Origin: Chlorophyllum brunneum
Taxonomy: Eukaryota > Basidiomycota > Agaricomycetes > Agaricales > Agaricaceae
Assembly: GCA_963576785.1 (NCBI GenBank)
Contig: OY756148.1
Span: 1,612,001-1,676,000, forward strand
Direction of reading: 5' to 3'
Length of the DNA: 64,000 nucleotides
How positions within the stretch are numbered: position 1 is the stretch's first letter; each line of letters opens with the position of its first letter. Position numbers and translations under genes: made by a program. Below the pieces are notes generated by a model, which ran no database searches, was not told where the DNA came from, and saw only the letters and a program-made list of their open reading frames with translations. Shown piece by piece: positions 11,603 through 22,611 of the stretch.

Positions 11603-11816
11603 TTGTACCTTGCTCATTTACTCACAAATTTCACATCTGTCACCCATTCTCGAGCCCTTTCAATAGGAATAAGTTCAACAAACAGATATTAGGACTAATC
11701 TATGCTATAATCCATGTGATTTGCACAATGATAGTAAGAAAGGATAGAGAGAGAAGAACAGTGGACAGAATATGTAAGATTTTCACACTAAACTCCTGAT
11801 CTACCAATCCTATAAC
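11603..11816 (-). pseudogene. ST-TM copy 2, membrane-side fragment
   Basis: From about 11720 to 11816 the sequence aligns by eye with the juxtamembrane part of copies 1 and 4 (the GATAGTAAG, GGGAGAAGAACAG and ACTCCTGAT phrases in the same order). It stops exactly at the hAT element. The rest of the gene resumes at 20498. The cytoplasmic tail is missing on the left and may have been lost with the LTR insertions. CpG sites present in copies 1 and 4 appear as TG or CA. Confidence 0.6.
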
Positions 11817-11944
11817 TAGTGTTCTGCCAGCTCTGGCTTAGCTCAAAAGCCCCAGCTATAGCTGAGCTTGACTAAGCTCAAGCCTCACAAACATTGAGCC
11901 TAATCCTATAGCCAGGGCTGGGGCCAAGCTCAAGCCGGCTCAAG

Positions 11945-12516
11945 TGTTGAAGAAACAACTGTAATGAGTTGTTTGCTGGGGGCAGCAGTAAACGCAGTGG
12001 GAGAGAACGTAGAGTCTACTCACCAAGATAATAAGCTTTTATCTGATACCTATAGAAAGGTAATTTGGATAGACAGATATTAGTTATGAAGCAGTCAGTG
12101 TCAGAGGTAGATAGGTCAAAGTTGAGTAAATCAAGACTGGTGTTGTACTCAAGAAGATAAGCAATGATGAAGAAGTTGTTCGATTGAACAAGATGCAGAA
12201 CTAGGTCTGCTATATGGAGTTTATATACATATTGAAGTATAGGTGAGTCATACTACATAAAATACTAGGAATGCATAGAATGTTCCTTATGACTCCCATT
12301 AACTGTGGCGTAGTGTCTACAGAGTACTGCGGAATGTAGTATACTAGTCATTAGTACTATGTAGAATAATCTATCAAGTACTTATAACTCTCATCATATA
12401 CAGAGCAACTCATTGGAAGTTACTATGGATTAAAGTTACTGGAAAGTAATGGATTAGTCTATTATTAGAATAATGACTTCATAATCTATTTCTAGAATAT
12501 GTCCGAAACTTCAACA
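11945..12516 (-). repeat. copia 3' LTR
   Basis: 572 bp, TGTTGAAG to CTTCAACA. It lies next to the purine tract at about 12517-12531 and pairs with the LTR at 19281-19852. Confidence 0.9.
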
Positions 12517-12721
12517 CTCCTCCTTGCTCTGTATTAATGTAGAGTTTTAATCATTCAAACGTCAAGCCAAGGCGAGGTTGGAATAGATTGAATTTAATTT
12601 TGTCTAAATTCTTTGTGAGAATATTGGTAGGGTTTTCCATGCCTTTCACAGAAAATGTCTTAATCTTTCCTTTTTCTACCAAATCACGAATGTAATGGTA
12701 TTTGATGTCGACATGTTTCGA

Positions 12722-15700
12722 TCATTTTTCTGTTACTGGATTTTTGGCCCAAAATATTGAGCCCTCATTATCACTGAAGAGATAAGGGGCCAATGATTGG
12801 ATACTAATTTCTTCCAACAAATTGACAGTCCAAATTAATTGTCGACTGCAATCTGACAAAGCCATGTATTCGGCTTCAGTGGAAGATAATGTGATAGTTT
12901 TCTGTTTTTTACTTAACCAAGCAATAGCTCTGCTGGCTAGTAAACAGAAATATCCAGTTACAGATTTACGACTAATTGGATCACCAGCCCAATCAGAATC
13001 GGAAAAAGTATTAAGGCCTTGCATAGAACTTCTATTATAGGTAATTCTATATTTGCGAGTAGCATTAAGATACTTTAGCAAATATAAGCCTGCATTGTAA
13101 TGCACTTTAGTAGGATTGGTCATATGTTGTGATAATTTGACAGTGGCAAAAGCTATATCAGGCCAACTGCCTATCATCAGATATATAACTGATCCTACTA
13201 ACTGTTGATACCTTTTTATGAAGTCAGGTGTCACTTGTCCTGTATTGGATTCAAAGATAAATCCATTTGGCAATGAAATTTCTTCTTTCCAATTACTTTA
13301 AATCGGTCAAGAACCTCTCTAGATAATCCATTTGGTCTAGGGTAATTGATTGGTTTATAGGATTACGCAAAATTTTCATGCCAAGAAACTCTTTGGTTGG
13401 ACTAAGGTCTCGGCATTCCCATTTCTTCATAAAGAGTGCTTGCTTCTCTTGTAGAAGTTTAGAGCCTCTGATTCCAATGAATATTGAGTCATCTACATAG
13501 ACTAGAGCTATTATAAGCTCTTTGGTTTCAGGGTCATAGTAATAATAGACTCCAGTATCTAGTTTGGATTGGACAAATCCTAGGTCGGTCATTGACTTAG
13601 TCAATTCCTTCCACCATTGTCATCCAGATTGCTTTAGTCCATAAATGGCTTGGTTTAATTTCCAAACCAAATGACCACGACCTGTATTGAAACCTTCTAG
13701 AAGTTCCATATAGAGTTCTTCATCTAGTTTTCCATAGAGATAAGCAGTTTTAACATCTAAACTGAGCATCTCCCAATCATTGAGGGCAGCAACTGCAAAT
13801 ATAAGTTGTACTGTCTCATAATGGACTACTGGTGAAAATAGTTCATCGTAATCGATTTCCTCTATCTGAAAAAATCCTTTAGCTACTAGTCGAGCTCGGT
13901 ATCGACCATATGATTTGGGTATAAAGACCCTGTTGAAGTTTCAGACATATTCTAGAAATAGATTATGAAGTCATTATTCTAATAATAGACTGATCCGTTA
14001 CTTTCCAGTAACTTCAATCTATAGTAACTTCCAATGAGTTGCTCTGTATATGATGAGAGTTATAAGTACTTGATAGATTATTCTACATAGTACCAATGAC
14101 TAGTATACTATGTTCCACAGTACTCCACAGGCACTATGCCATAGTTAATGGGAGTCATAAGGAACATTCTATGCATTCCTAGTATTTTATGTAGTATGAC
14201 TCGCCTATATTTCAATATGTATATAAACTCCATGTAGTAGACCTAGTTCTGCATCTTGTTCAATCGAACAACTTCTTCATCATTGCTTATCTTCTTGAGT
14301 ACAATACCAGTCTTGATTTACTTGACTTTGACCCATCTACCTCTGATACCAACCACTTCATAACTAATATCTGTCTATCCAAATTACCTTTCTATAGGTA
14401 TCAGATAGAAGCTTATTATCTTGGTGAGTAGACCCTACGTTCTCTCCCACTGTGTTTACTGCTGCCCCCAGCAAACAACTCGTTACGGTCGTTGCTTAAT
14501 AGACCTATCTATTTTTGACAGCTTTTCTTCCAGGCAGAAGTTTAGCTAAGTCATAAACATATCTTTCTTTGAGTAATTTTAACTCTTCTAAGCACGCTTT
14601 CCACTATTTAGATTTCTCTTCTGATGGTAGTCAATCTAGATCCTTGAAAGAAATAGGAACTAATGGTGATTCGACTTTTTGAGTGCACAAATAATTGATC
14701 ATCCCTACTCCTCCTTCTCTGCATAAGTCTTCTATTGTAGAAGCTTTATGCTGAGAACATCTATTGATTATTCCAGGTTTGGAAGCCTCTGATCGAATTT
14801 GTCTAACAAGTCTACTCGTAGAACTTGTTAATTTCGACTTAGGAGGTTGGAACATCTCGTAGTCCTGGAGAATTTTGGTCAGATGCTTTGTAGAACCATA
14901 GAAGTTTCCTGGACGTTCAGCTACTTTTCTGGTTTTTTGCGATCTCTGAGATATTTTAGGAACCAGTATTTGATCCAAGTGACCTCATAATACAGAAGGA
15001 GTAGCATCCTGATCATCTTTGACAGGTAAATAGGGTATGAATGGTTGTACATCCGGATCATCTCTTTGAGAAGGCAGATGGTTCGGACCTTCAGGGTGAT
15101 TGGGTGGATCAGCATATGATAACCCATTACTATCATCATCTTCTGGTGTTTGTGCTTCTCTTGGTAGAAAGAGAATGTTTTGTACAATACCATCCCACTC
15201 CTCCTGAACATCTGTATCGATATTTGGTGCTTTTCCCTTTCCTTTATTCTTTTTAGGTTCAGGGAAAGGAGTTGGAATTCATCCATGAACAGATCTATAA
15301 GTCCTATCTTCCAGAAAACCTTCAGGAGAAGTTTGGGGTATAGGACTTGGTGGTCTATCAATAGGTAAACCAGTAGACAGATCTGGAGCATAGAAGATGA
15401 TTACTTCCAAAGGTGTGCTTCGAGAAGTAGAAGATGATGGTTGGTTCATCTGTTCTTCTCGCTTTTTCCCAATATATTTAGGGAAGTGTTCTTCGCTGAA
15501 TACGGCTGTTGGTGATGTATAGATTATATTTCCATTTAGGTGTCTCATGAAATGATAATTTTTCCTATCTGATGTCCAACCAAGGAAAATCATGAGTTCT
15601 GACTTTGCTGTCAGTTTATTGTCTCTTATCTCTTTTGAAAGAAAGACATAAGTACTGCAGCCAAAGACTTTCTCTTTGGAGATGTCTGGAATCTTCTGAT

Positions 15701-16830
15701 TCAACACTTCATAAGGTGTTTTCCACATGAGCTGTGATACCGGTGTTTTATTATAGATATGTATTGCATAATCTATAGAAAACTCCCACCAACCATCAGG
15801 AATACAAGCATGATGCTGCATGGCTTCTGCTTTATCCATTAGAGTTCGGTTCAAGTGTTCCGCTTGACCATTCTGTTGGTGTATATGCAGTGCACTGGTC
15901 TCATGTATAATCCCAAATGAGATTGCAACTCATTAGTTGCATATTCTCCTCCTCTATCAGTGCAGAGATATTTTAATTTAGTCTTGTATTGAGTCTGAAT
16001 TAGTGCAACAAAATTTTTCATTTCTTCTGCTGCTTCTGATTTCTTATGGAGGAAGCAAATCCATCCATAAGAGGAAAAGTCATCCATTATGGTCATAACC
16101 CATTTAAATTTATGGTAGGAAAGAATCGGAAGTTTAACTAAATCCGAGTGAATTCTTTGGAATGGATGCTTTGCACATGTAGGGTTCTCTCTAAAGGGTT
16201 TCTGGTGCATCTTTCCCTTGGCACAACCATCACAGACTGGTTTTTGCTCAGGAATCCACACCAGAGTAAACCCAATTGTATTTTTCTCAAAATAATTGAG
16301 AATACAATTAGAGGGATGTCCTAATCTTGCATGTACAACTTTGTAGCCAACGATTGGATCTGCAGCCATAGCTGCATGTTCCGAATGTACAATTTTGGTA
16401 TTAACAAAATATAAAGTAGTGTTATGACTTGCTGAAGGATATGCTTGAAGAATAGCATTTCCCTCACTATCAACTACTACTAATTCGTTGGCATCTGTTC
16501 TAACAGTTTTGCCATCTTAGTATAACTGTCCCACTAACATTAGTCATTCAGAGGTTCCTTTCAGAAGGAAGACTGGATATATTAATATCTGCATTGGTTG
16601 AATGCTATCAGTTTTCCCGTTATAGACTCTATACTTAAGCATAACTGCACCAAGACTAACCGCATTAAGGTAGGGACCTTGTGCTCCTACTGTCTTAATT
16701 GGGATCGAAACTTTGAGTTCTTTGAAGTTGATGAAGTCTTCTGCATAAGGAGTATAATGACATGATGCCCCTGAGTCTAATAATCAAATGTCACTATATT
16801 CTTCTAGTGGTGTTATAATTTGATCATTGC
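12722..16830 (-). pseudogene. copia pol: protease, integrase, reverse transcriptase, RNase H
   Basis: Read from right to left. The protease core LDSGASCHYTP lies near 16790. The pre-integrase HARLGHPS and zinc CDGCAKGKMH follow at 16369-16180. The integrase with DDFSSYGW and TDRGGEY ends near 15279. RT begins before 14502, is cut by a solo LTR (13931-14501), and resumes with YGRYRARLVAKGF. It continues through VYVDDSIFIG (the YVDD active site) at about 13500 and the C-terminal RNase H with SDSDWAGD and SSTEAEY at 12722-13273. At least three in-frame stops or shifts separate these pieces. Copia order (IN before RT) is clear. The protein cannot be made whole from this copy. Confidence 0.88.
13931..14501 (+). 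repeat. solo copia LTR inserted in copia RT
   Basis: A 571-bp LTR of the same family lies opposite to its host. Its flanks are GACCC (13926-13930) and GACCT (14502-14506), a 5-bp target duplication with one transition. The RT reading frame resumes on either side of it. The right terminus reads TTAATA where the family has TCAACA, so it has accumulated changes since insertion. Confidence 0.85.
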
Positions 16831-16837
16831 TTAGCAA

Positions 16838-19120
16838 TCAAGATCTCATTTGATCTAGTACTCTTAAATACTGATTGGGCATGTATGTGGAGAAACAAGA
16901 AAATTGAGAAGTATTAAAACACTTCTCACTTATTGATTCACATATAACAACATTATTATGGAATCCTAAAGATCCCGATAGCATATCTATATGCCTGGCC
17001 CCTGATGTCCTTTCCCCTTGCCCTTGCCCTTCTTCTTGTGAAGTCAGCCAGTTGGGATGTTGGTGACAGGACTGTATATCAGGGTTAGTAAGAGTATCTG
17101 AGATCAAATTGATTACGTACCTAGCTCTTCCCTTCTTCTTGAAGTCGCTTCCATAGTCAGTCAACAAAAGTCTGAGAGACACCTCAGATTGAGGTGCCGA
17201 AGCAAAGGGTTCAGACTTTGGGGACTTTGGAAGGGGCCCAGAAGAGGGTTCTGCAGTATTTGCAGGGTTTCTGGGGTCACGGATGTTGTAGGCTACATTC
17301 TGAGCCAGTGCCATGAGGTTATCAACCTCCTTCTCACTTTCGAGCTGCTTAAAGGCCTCATCTACCAACACTGTAAGTATGGCAGGTCACCTATAAGTGG
17401 TCTTGACTTTCTGAGTAAGGGAATATTCCTTACTCTGAAAGCGCTCCATAGGAGGGGAGGCCCAAGAAAGAGAAGGGAACTCCTCATCATAGGTCCTAAT
17501 AGCCGGATCTACTATTTTCTCCAGAGGAGGAAGGTAGAATGGCTGAACCTCTCCGGGTTCGAGCAAGTCACCCCGGGCAACAGAGTCCATGCTTGGAATC
17601 TTTATCACATGGTGCATAGCCAAATTTATTTTTGTCCCAAATTTGGGAGAACTAATAGGTAAGAGGAAAGAGAAGCAGATGTGAGTCATGTTAATATTGG
17701 GGTTATTGTGCTTCAAGAACCATTTACTCACCCTCATGTGTCCCTCACAGGTACAGCCTGGGGGGTGACCAGAAGGAACAGAAGGTGCACCAGAAGATAT
17801 CACCGATTGTCCTTGTTGGGCATGGAGATGAGAGACCCGGTGTATCCTCTGATCATAGTGATTGAGGGCACACTTCTTCGCCATTTGCATGGGCAAAGGA
17901 CCAGTGACACGGTTGCACCAGGTGATCACCTGTTGAATCCACAGTGAGTTTTTGAGGAGGGTAGTGAAACATAAGTTTCGTACTTCAGCATATACCTTTT
18001 TCTCAAGCTCAGCATGAGCATTCTCTTGTGCCTGCTGGACCTTCTTGGGGTTAACCCAAGTAACAGGCTTAGGTCTCTCACTCACTAAAACATGAGTGGT
18101 TGGAGGAGCGGGAGTGGGAGCAGGTCGAGGCACATCCATGTACCTTATCAGGTCGAAGGGGGTCATTCCCGGACTAGTGAAGCAACAGACTGCCAGTTCT
18201 ATGGCAGCGGCAAAGCCTACCATGGCTTCTGCCATGTGGGCTTGAGGTTTACCCTGGTGCTTTTTGGGCTTCTTCTTCTGCTTCTTCTGGATGTTAATCC
18301 AGGTAGGAGTAGGTGGAGAAGACTGAGGTGGCTGTCCACTTGGATTGGCAGGGTGGCAAGGTCCTCTCACAGGCTGGGCCCTGGTGTCACCTCCAGGGTG
18401 GAAGCAGTTCCAGGGTGGTCCAGGGCAAGTCCTGGGGAAGTTGCCCTAAGGGCAAGTTTGGTAGTTAGCAGTGGTGGTGTATGAAGCTTGTTGGTTAGAC
18501 ATATTGGGTCTGGACCCTTCACGTCTTGACCACTCAGCATTTATAGCCTGCTGAACTACCTCCCAGGTCATATCTACAACATCGTGATTATTTGCCAATG
18601 TTGTTTGTGCCACAGCATTCCAATTGGATGGTAATGCGTTCAAAGTAATTATTGCACCAAGAACTTCTGGCAACTTTACTTTAGCTGTTTCTAATTGAGA
18701 AGCCATTGTTCTCAATTCAGCTAGATCTATTGCTGGATCTTGATTCCCTGAGATGCACTTTTGCAACATCCTTTGGAGGATTGAATATACCACAGCAGGA
18801 GAAGGTGTCCCAAAGCGGGTTTTCAAGTCATTCCAAAGGAATCCAGGAGCATCATGCCCATGGAGTAATAGGGAATCAGGTAAAGTGCCATTCATAACAG
18901 CCAATACCTGACCTCAAAGTTGATCTCTCCTTCCATCCTCCTCTATTAAGGCAGCAGGATTTTTAGGAGAGAGATCCTGATCTGTCACAGTCTATCCTGA
19001 CTGGTTGGAACCAGTGACAGATATGAGAGTCAAAGTATCCTAAAGCCTTCTAGACCAGCATACATAGTTCTTAGGCCCATTGAGCTTAGGCAAACCAGAG
19101 ACGATATTATTAGTAGTCAT
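16838..19120 (-). pseudogene. copia gag with a long C-terminal region
   Basis: The likely start is the ATG at 19120 (MTTNNIVSGLPKLNGPKNY), 160 bp inside the 5' LTR. The gag core at 18904-18446 has the usual copia features: the WNDLKTRFG segment, LPEVLGAIITLNALPSNW and WEVVQQAINAEW. One TAG interrupts it after NYQTCP. The frame then runs on as GNFPRTCPGPPWNCFHPGG and stays open for another 327 residues to 17387. This extension is GC-richer than its surroundings and unlike any gag motif I know. A second frame (17371-16838) leads to the protease. Stops break the N-terminal 70 codons. Confidence 0.75.
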
Positions 19121-19265
19121 AATATCTTCATCCAGTGAATTTCTTTCTAGAAGAAAATTCTTGTATCAGCAATAATCAAATGCAAGGATAACTCTGTCAG
19201 GTAAAGCCCTATCATCCTATCTAGGTTTAGAGGGGATGATAATGGTTTATCCATCGGTAAGGCTA

Positions 19266-19280
19266 CCAAGGCCCATAACC
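19266..19280 (-). other. copia primer-binding site
   Basis: On the minus strand the 5' LTR is followed at once by GGTTATGGGCCTTGG. Its complement, GGCCCATAACC, resembles the anticodon stem-loop of initiator tRNA-Met with its CAU anticodon. Copia-type elements are known to prime from such internal half-tRNA ends. The host tRNA sequence is not available here, so the match is inferred. Confidence 0.5.
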
Positions 19281-19852
19281 TGTTGAGGAAACAACTGTAA
19301 TGAGTTGTTTGCTGGGAGCAGCAGTAAACACAGTGGGAGAGAATGTAGGGTCTACTCACTGAGATAATAAGCTTCTATCTAATACCTATAGAAAGGTAAT
19401 TTGGATAGACAAATATTAGTTATGAAGCAGTCAGTGTCAGAGGTAGATAGATCAAAGTCGAGTAAATCGAGACTGGTGTTGTACTCAAGAAGATAAGCAA
19501 TGATGAAGAATTTGTTCGATTGAACAAGATGCAGAACTAGGTCTACTACATGGGGTTTATATACATATTGAAATATAGGTGAGTCATACTACATAAAATA
19601 CTAGGAATGCATAGAATGTTCCTTATGACTCCCATTAACTGTGGCATAGTGCCTGTGGAGTACTGCGGAACATAGTATACTAGTCATTGGTACTATGTAG
19701 AATAATTTATCAAGTACTTATAATTCTCATCGTATGCAGAGCAACTCATTAGAAGTTACTATGGATTGAAGTTACTGAAAAGTAACGGATCAGTCTATTA
19801 TTGGAATAATGACTTCATAATCTATTTCTAGAATATGTCTGAAACTTCAACA
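19281..19852 (-). repeat. copia 5' LTR
   Basis: 572 bp, TGTTGAGG to CTTCAACA, the partner of 11945-12516 and the same length. TCAAG follows it as the target duplication. Confidence 0.9.
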
Positions 19853-20029
19853 TCAAGCTCAAGCCCTGGCCTGTTATAAGTAAATAATGTAATTAACATC
19901 TGTCAAAGAATTTAGTCTGAATCTACATCTATGATAAGCTCTGCAAGTTCAATGTCTGGTACATCCTCCCAAGCTGAGTCCCCATCCTCAATTTCCAACT
20001 TCTCAAGCTCCTTCTCTGTCATTGTCACC

Positions 20030-20230
20030 TCCTTCTCATGAAAGAGCAAGTCATACTGGATAGCAAACTTGAGAAACTAAAGTGCCTCGACAATGTCTTC
20101 CTGAAGACAGTTACATTATTTGCTAATGGTGATGCTACCAAATGAAAATGCATGCTCACTTGAGACAGATGAAGCTATAATGGCTAGGTAGTCTCAAGCA
20201 AGAGAGGCCCATACAGGAAGGCATATTGTG
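20030..20230 (-). pseudogene. hAT transposase C-terminal dimerisation fragment
   Basis: Read on the minus strand, the segment gives YLAIIASSVSSEHAFSFGS and later EDIVEAL. This follows the hAT dimerisation pattern (a YLA..A.S..SE..FS core, then an EALxFLK-like helix). A stop and a frame problem interrupt it. No DDE catalytic region is present, which fits a shrunken, non-autonomous hAT copy. Confidence 0.55.
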
Positions 20231-20497
20231 TTGAGCTATGTAATAGTCAGTGAGAATAAGAAACAATAATGATAATGGCTTACCTGCTACCACTTGATCA
20301 CAGGCATATCAACAGCAATTGATGGTGAATTCCGGCTCTACTGTGATGCTGCTGATATGGTAACAAGCCAGGTCTTAAGCCAAGGGCCCAAGCCTGCTGA
20401 AGTTGAAAGCTGAGCCATGAGCCCTGATGAGCTATTACTTGAAGTCTGGCTGGGTCAGTCCCAAATAAGACTTTGAGTCCTAGCCAGCATATTACTA

Positions 20498-20853
20498 CTC
20501 ATGACTAGGAATATTGGTTGGAAGTTGTGTGATACTTGTAGAGGTAGAGAAGTTAGTATTAACTGAGATTCTCTGTGAGCATAATATATGATGGTTAAAG
20601 GGTATTAGACTGAGTTGCTGTCAGACATCCCCTCATCTTTCTGTGAGATCCAGGTGAAGTAAAAGTTGAATATGGTATGGTGAACATGTCAACCAAGACA
20701 AATATCAAGGTCACTGCAACCAACACTGTCAGAGATATGACAGGAGTACTGGTATAAATCACATAATCCCTGATAATTGAGTGTTGTTGTAGTAAGAGTC
20801 TGCATCAAGAATGCACTTGTAACCTCCCTGATAGAATGGATAGTGGGGAACAT
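20498..20853 (-). pseudogene. ST-TM copy 2, N-terminal half
   Basis: The ATG at 20853 opens MFPTIHSIREVTSAF, clearly related to copy 4 (MFATIHPVRGVTSVF) and copy 1 (MFPAISAAQPVRVREV). The alignment runs through the Ser/Thr-rich ectodomain to the 8-bp duplication at 20498-20505 where hAT cuts it. Several stops and shifts interrupt the frame. Nearly all CpG dinucleotides of copy 4 are TG or CA here. Confidence 0.68.
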
Positions 20854-20929
20854 GTTGTGTCAAGGTGGAAGATACTGTAGGTTGTCAATAATGTTGATTT
20901 CTCTAGCTCTGGCCCTAGGCTTGCTATAT

Positions 20930-20990
20930 AGTAGCTGGCCTGCCACAAGATGGGACTTCTTAGAGACATGGCTAGCCTGTTATTGACCAC
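20930..20990 (-). pseudogene. ST-TM copy 3, 3' flank fragment
   Basis: The block with AGTAGCTGGCCTGCCACAAG and ACATGGCTAGCC matches the 3' flank of copy 1 near 9466-9512, and its end (GTTATTGACCAC) matches the flank of copy 4 near 52425. So a third gene began here before gypsy A/B split it. The rest of that gene is at 50521-51838. Confidence 0.55.
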
Positions 20991-21591
20991 TGTTATGACC
21001 TTAGTCTTCTTACAGCAGTATTTGGCAATATGTCCATATAGGTTATAGTTGAAACATCTTGGTTTCCTATTCTGATTGGTGTCTGCTCTCTGTCTTCCTA
21101 TCTCCATTGGTTGTTCTCTACCTCCATAGGTGACTCCTGTGCTTGTTCTAACATCTCTATGGGTAATGTCTGTGGTTTTGTATCCCTGTCCTACTGTGAG
21201 GATTGTGGTCCTCTATTTGTTGTATGTGTTTGGGATTGATAGCCTACAATAGTTCTGATGATGTCTACTCTGGTATGTCATTTGAGAAAGAATATGGTGT
21301 GCATGTCATCTGTTTCTGCTTAGGTTTTCAATGCTTCAAGCTCTATCAAGAAGTCTGCAGTGTTCCTCTTTTCCTGTTTGAACAACTCAATTTCTCCTTC
21401 TGCTATCGCTTTCCTATTTCTCAAGGAGAATGTGGCTACCATCTCCATTGCAAAGTCATCGAATGCCATCCCTTCTTGACCTCTTACCACTACCTTCCTA
21501 ATTGGGATGGTTCTCCAGTTGGGGGCTTCTGGCCTGTTCTTGCTGGACGTTAGGTCCTAGCACTGTCTTATACACAAGGTGATGCGTAGTA

Positions 21592-21845
21592 CTCCCTTGG
21601 CAAAGGAGGTTAAAGGCTGGGTATGCTGGCTGCTGCGTACTCGCTTGATCTTGGATGCGCGAACAGAGGTTGGGATCCATCATATGGTGGATGAGAATTA
21701 GTTCAAGCAGGGGGAGTGGCCCCTTGGCAAAGGGCCTTAATGACAGGGTATGCCTATCGCTTTCTCTAGACGAGAATTGATACCGGGTTGTACAGGATGG
21801 CGGGGGGTGCCCCCTTGGCAAAGGGGCTTAAAGACTGGGCATGCC
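21592..21845 (+). repeat. three spaced hairpin repeats in the LINE 1 5' region
   Basis: A unit of about 38 bp occurs at 21592-21629, 21718-21755 and 21809-21845. Each starts with a short inverted repeat around TTGGCAAA (best copy GCCCCCTTGGCAAAGGGGC at 21809-21827), then TTAA and a GGGYATGC box. Arm sequences vary, but most pairing is kept (the first copy has a mismatch). Repeated 5' monomers in LINEs often act as promoters. That role is inferred. Confidence 0.6.
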
Positions 21846-22611
21846 GGTCACCTTCTGCCCATTCACCTTGAGGGTTCCTCTAACGGTGGAGGGACCCAGT
21901 ATGCTCCCAAAATGGTGTCGTAGTTCCCCAATGACGGGACTAGCATCGGTCTATTTGACTGAGCTGTGGTACAAGTCTAGTCTAACTAGGCGTTTACTCC
22001 AACATGGGAACTACGGGAGAGGCTTCATTCCGCCCCATTCCCCAGCTGGGGGCACGTTGAGAAAAACCGCCCAGCTGAGCCCGAGAGGGTCCAAAAGGAT
22101 AGGAGTCAATAAGAGGGGGTTAGGGCAAAAAACAAGCTGACCACAAGGACAGGCTACCCCCCTCCAACTGCAGTTAGGATGTGTATATCTTTCCCTAGCA
22201 GCGTTGGACATTAGTAGGGATCACTCAAACTCCAGGGCACTATTCCACGTGGGTGCCGCAAGGCATTCCGTGGATTTGCTTTGTAAGCAAGGCACGATCA
22301 CCTCCCTGGTAGCAGTCCCTGCAAGACAGAGACCCCAGACACCATTAACATGCGGATCCGTGCCCTATGGGCATAGCAAAGTGGGTGCTGGGGTACGGGA
22401 AGCCAGCCGGGGGTGGGACCCTGGAACTACTGGTGGGCCATGGCAGACCGTGCAGAGAATGTGTGGCCTGGCCGGAGAGGTCTAAATCCTCTGTCGGTGG
22501 GTCTTGGAGAGAAGCCGAGTGTACCTGCTTAAGTTGATACCACGACACTGCCTTTGGGGGGTAAGGGCATTAGTCCGCAAGGGGCCCCTTAGTCGAGGAC
22601 GATACCCTCAA

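Larger units (their letters stand above)
11945..19852 (-). mobile_element. complete Ty1/copia LTR retrotransposon (minus strand)
   Basis: Two 572-bp LTRs face the same way and bound 7.9 kb flanked by the 5-bp duplication TCAAG (11940-11944 and 19853-19857). Gag, protease, integrase and reverse transcriptase-RNase H follow in copia order on the minus strand. A purine tract (AGCAAGGAGGAG) abuts the 3' LTR and a primer-binding site abuts the 5' LTR. The LTRs differ at many positions, mostly transitions, and the coding region has several stops plus a nested solo LTR, so this copy is old and inactive. It lies inside the hAT element. Confidence 0.9.
11817..20497 (-). mobile_element. hAT-family DNA transposon remnant, interrupted by a copia element
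   Basis: The ends read TAGTGTTCTGCCAGC on the left and the complement of TAGTAATATGCTGGC on the right, a diverged inverted pair beginning TAGT. They are flanked by CCTATAAC (11809-11816) and CTCATGAC (20498-20505). Intact copy 4 has CCCATGAC at this place, so both flanks derive from one 8-bp target duplication by single transitions, as expected for hAT. Without the copia insertion the element is only about 770 bp. It keeps a piece of transposase (see 20030-20230) and GC-rich CTCAAGC-type subterminal repeats. It is too short to be autonomous. Confidence 0.65.

Noticed and set aside
10928..11680. A second, older LTR split by the solo LTR at 11023-11602
   Set aside because: Both ends look LTR-like (TGTTGGAC and TTCAACA), but flanks give no duplication and no second copy is in the window. 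It is mentioned only in the neighbouring entry.
22100..22600. rRNA, 5S or tRNA sequence in the GC-rich LINE 1 leader
   Set aside because: No conserved rRNA core, tRNA box or cloverleaf was recognised.
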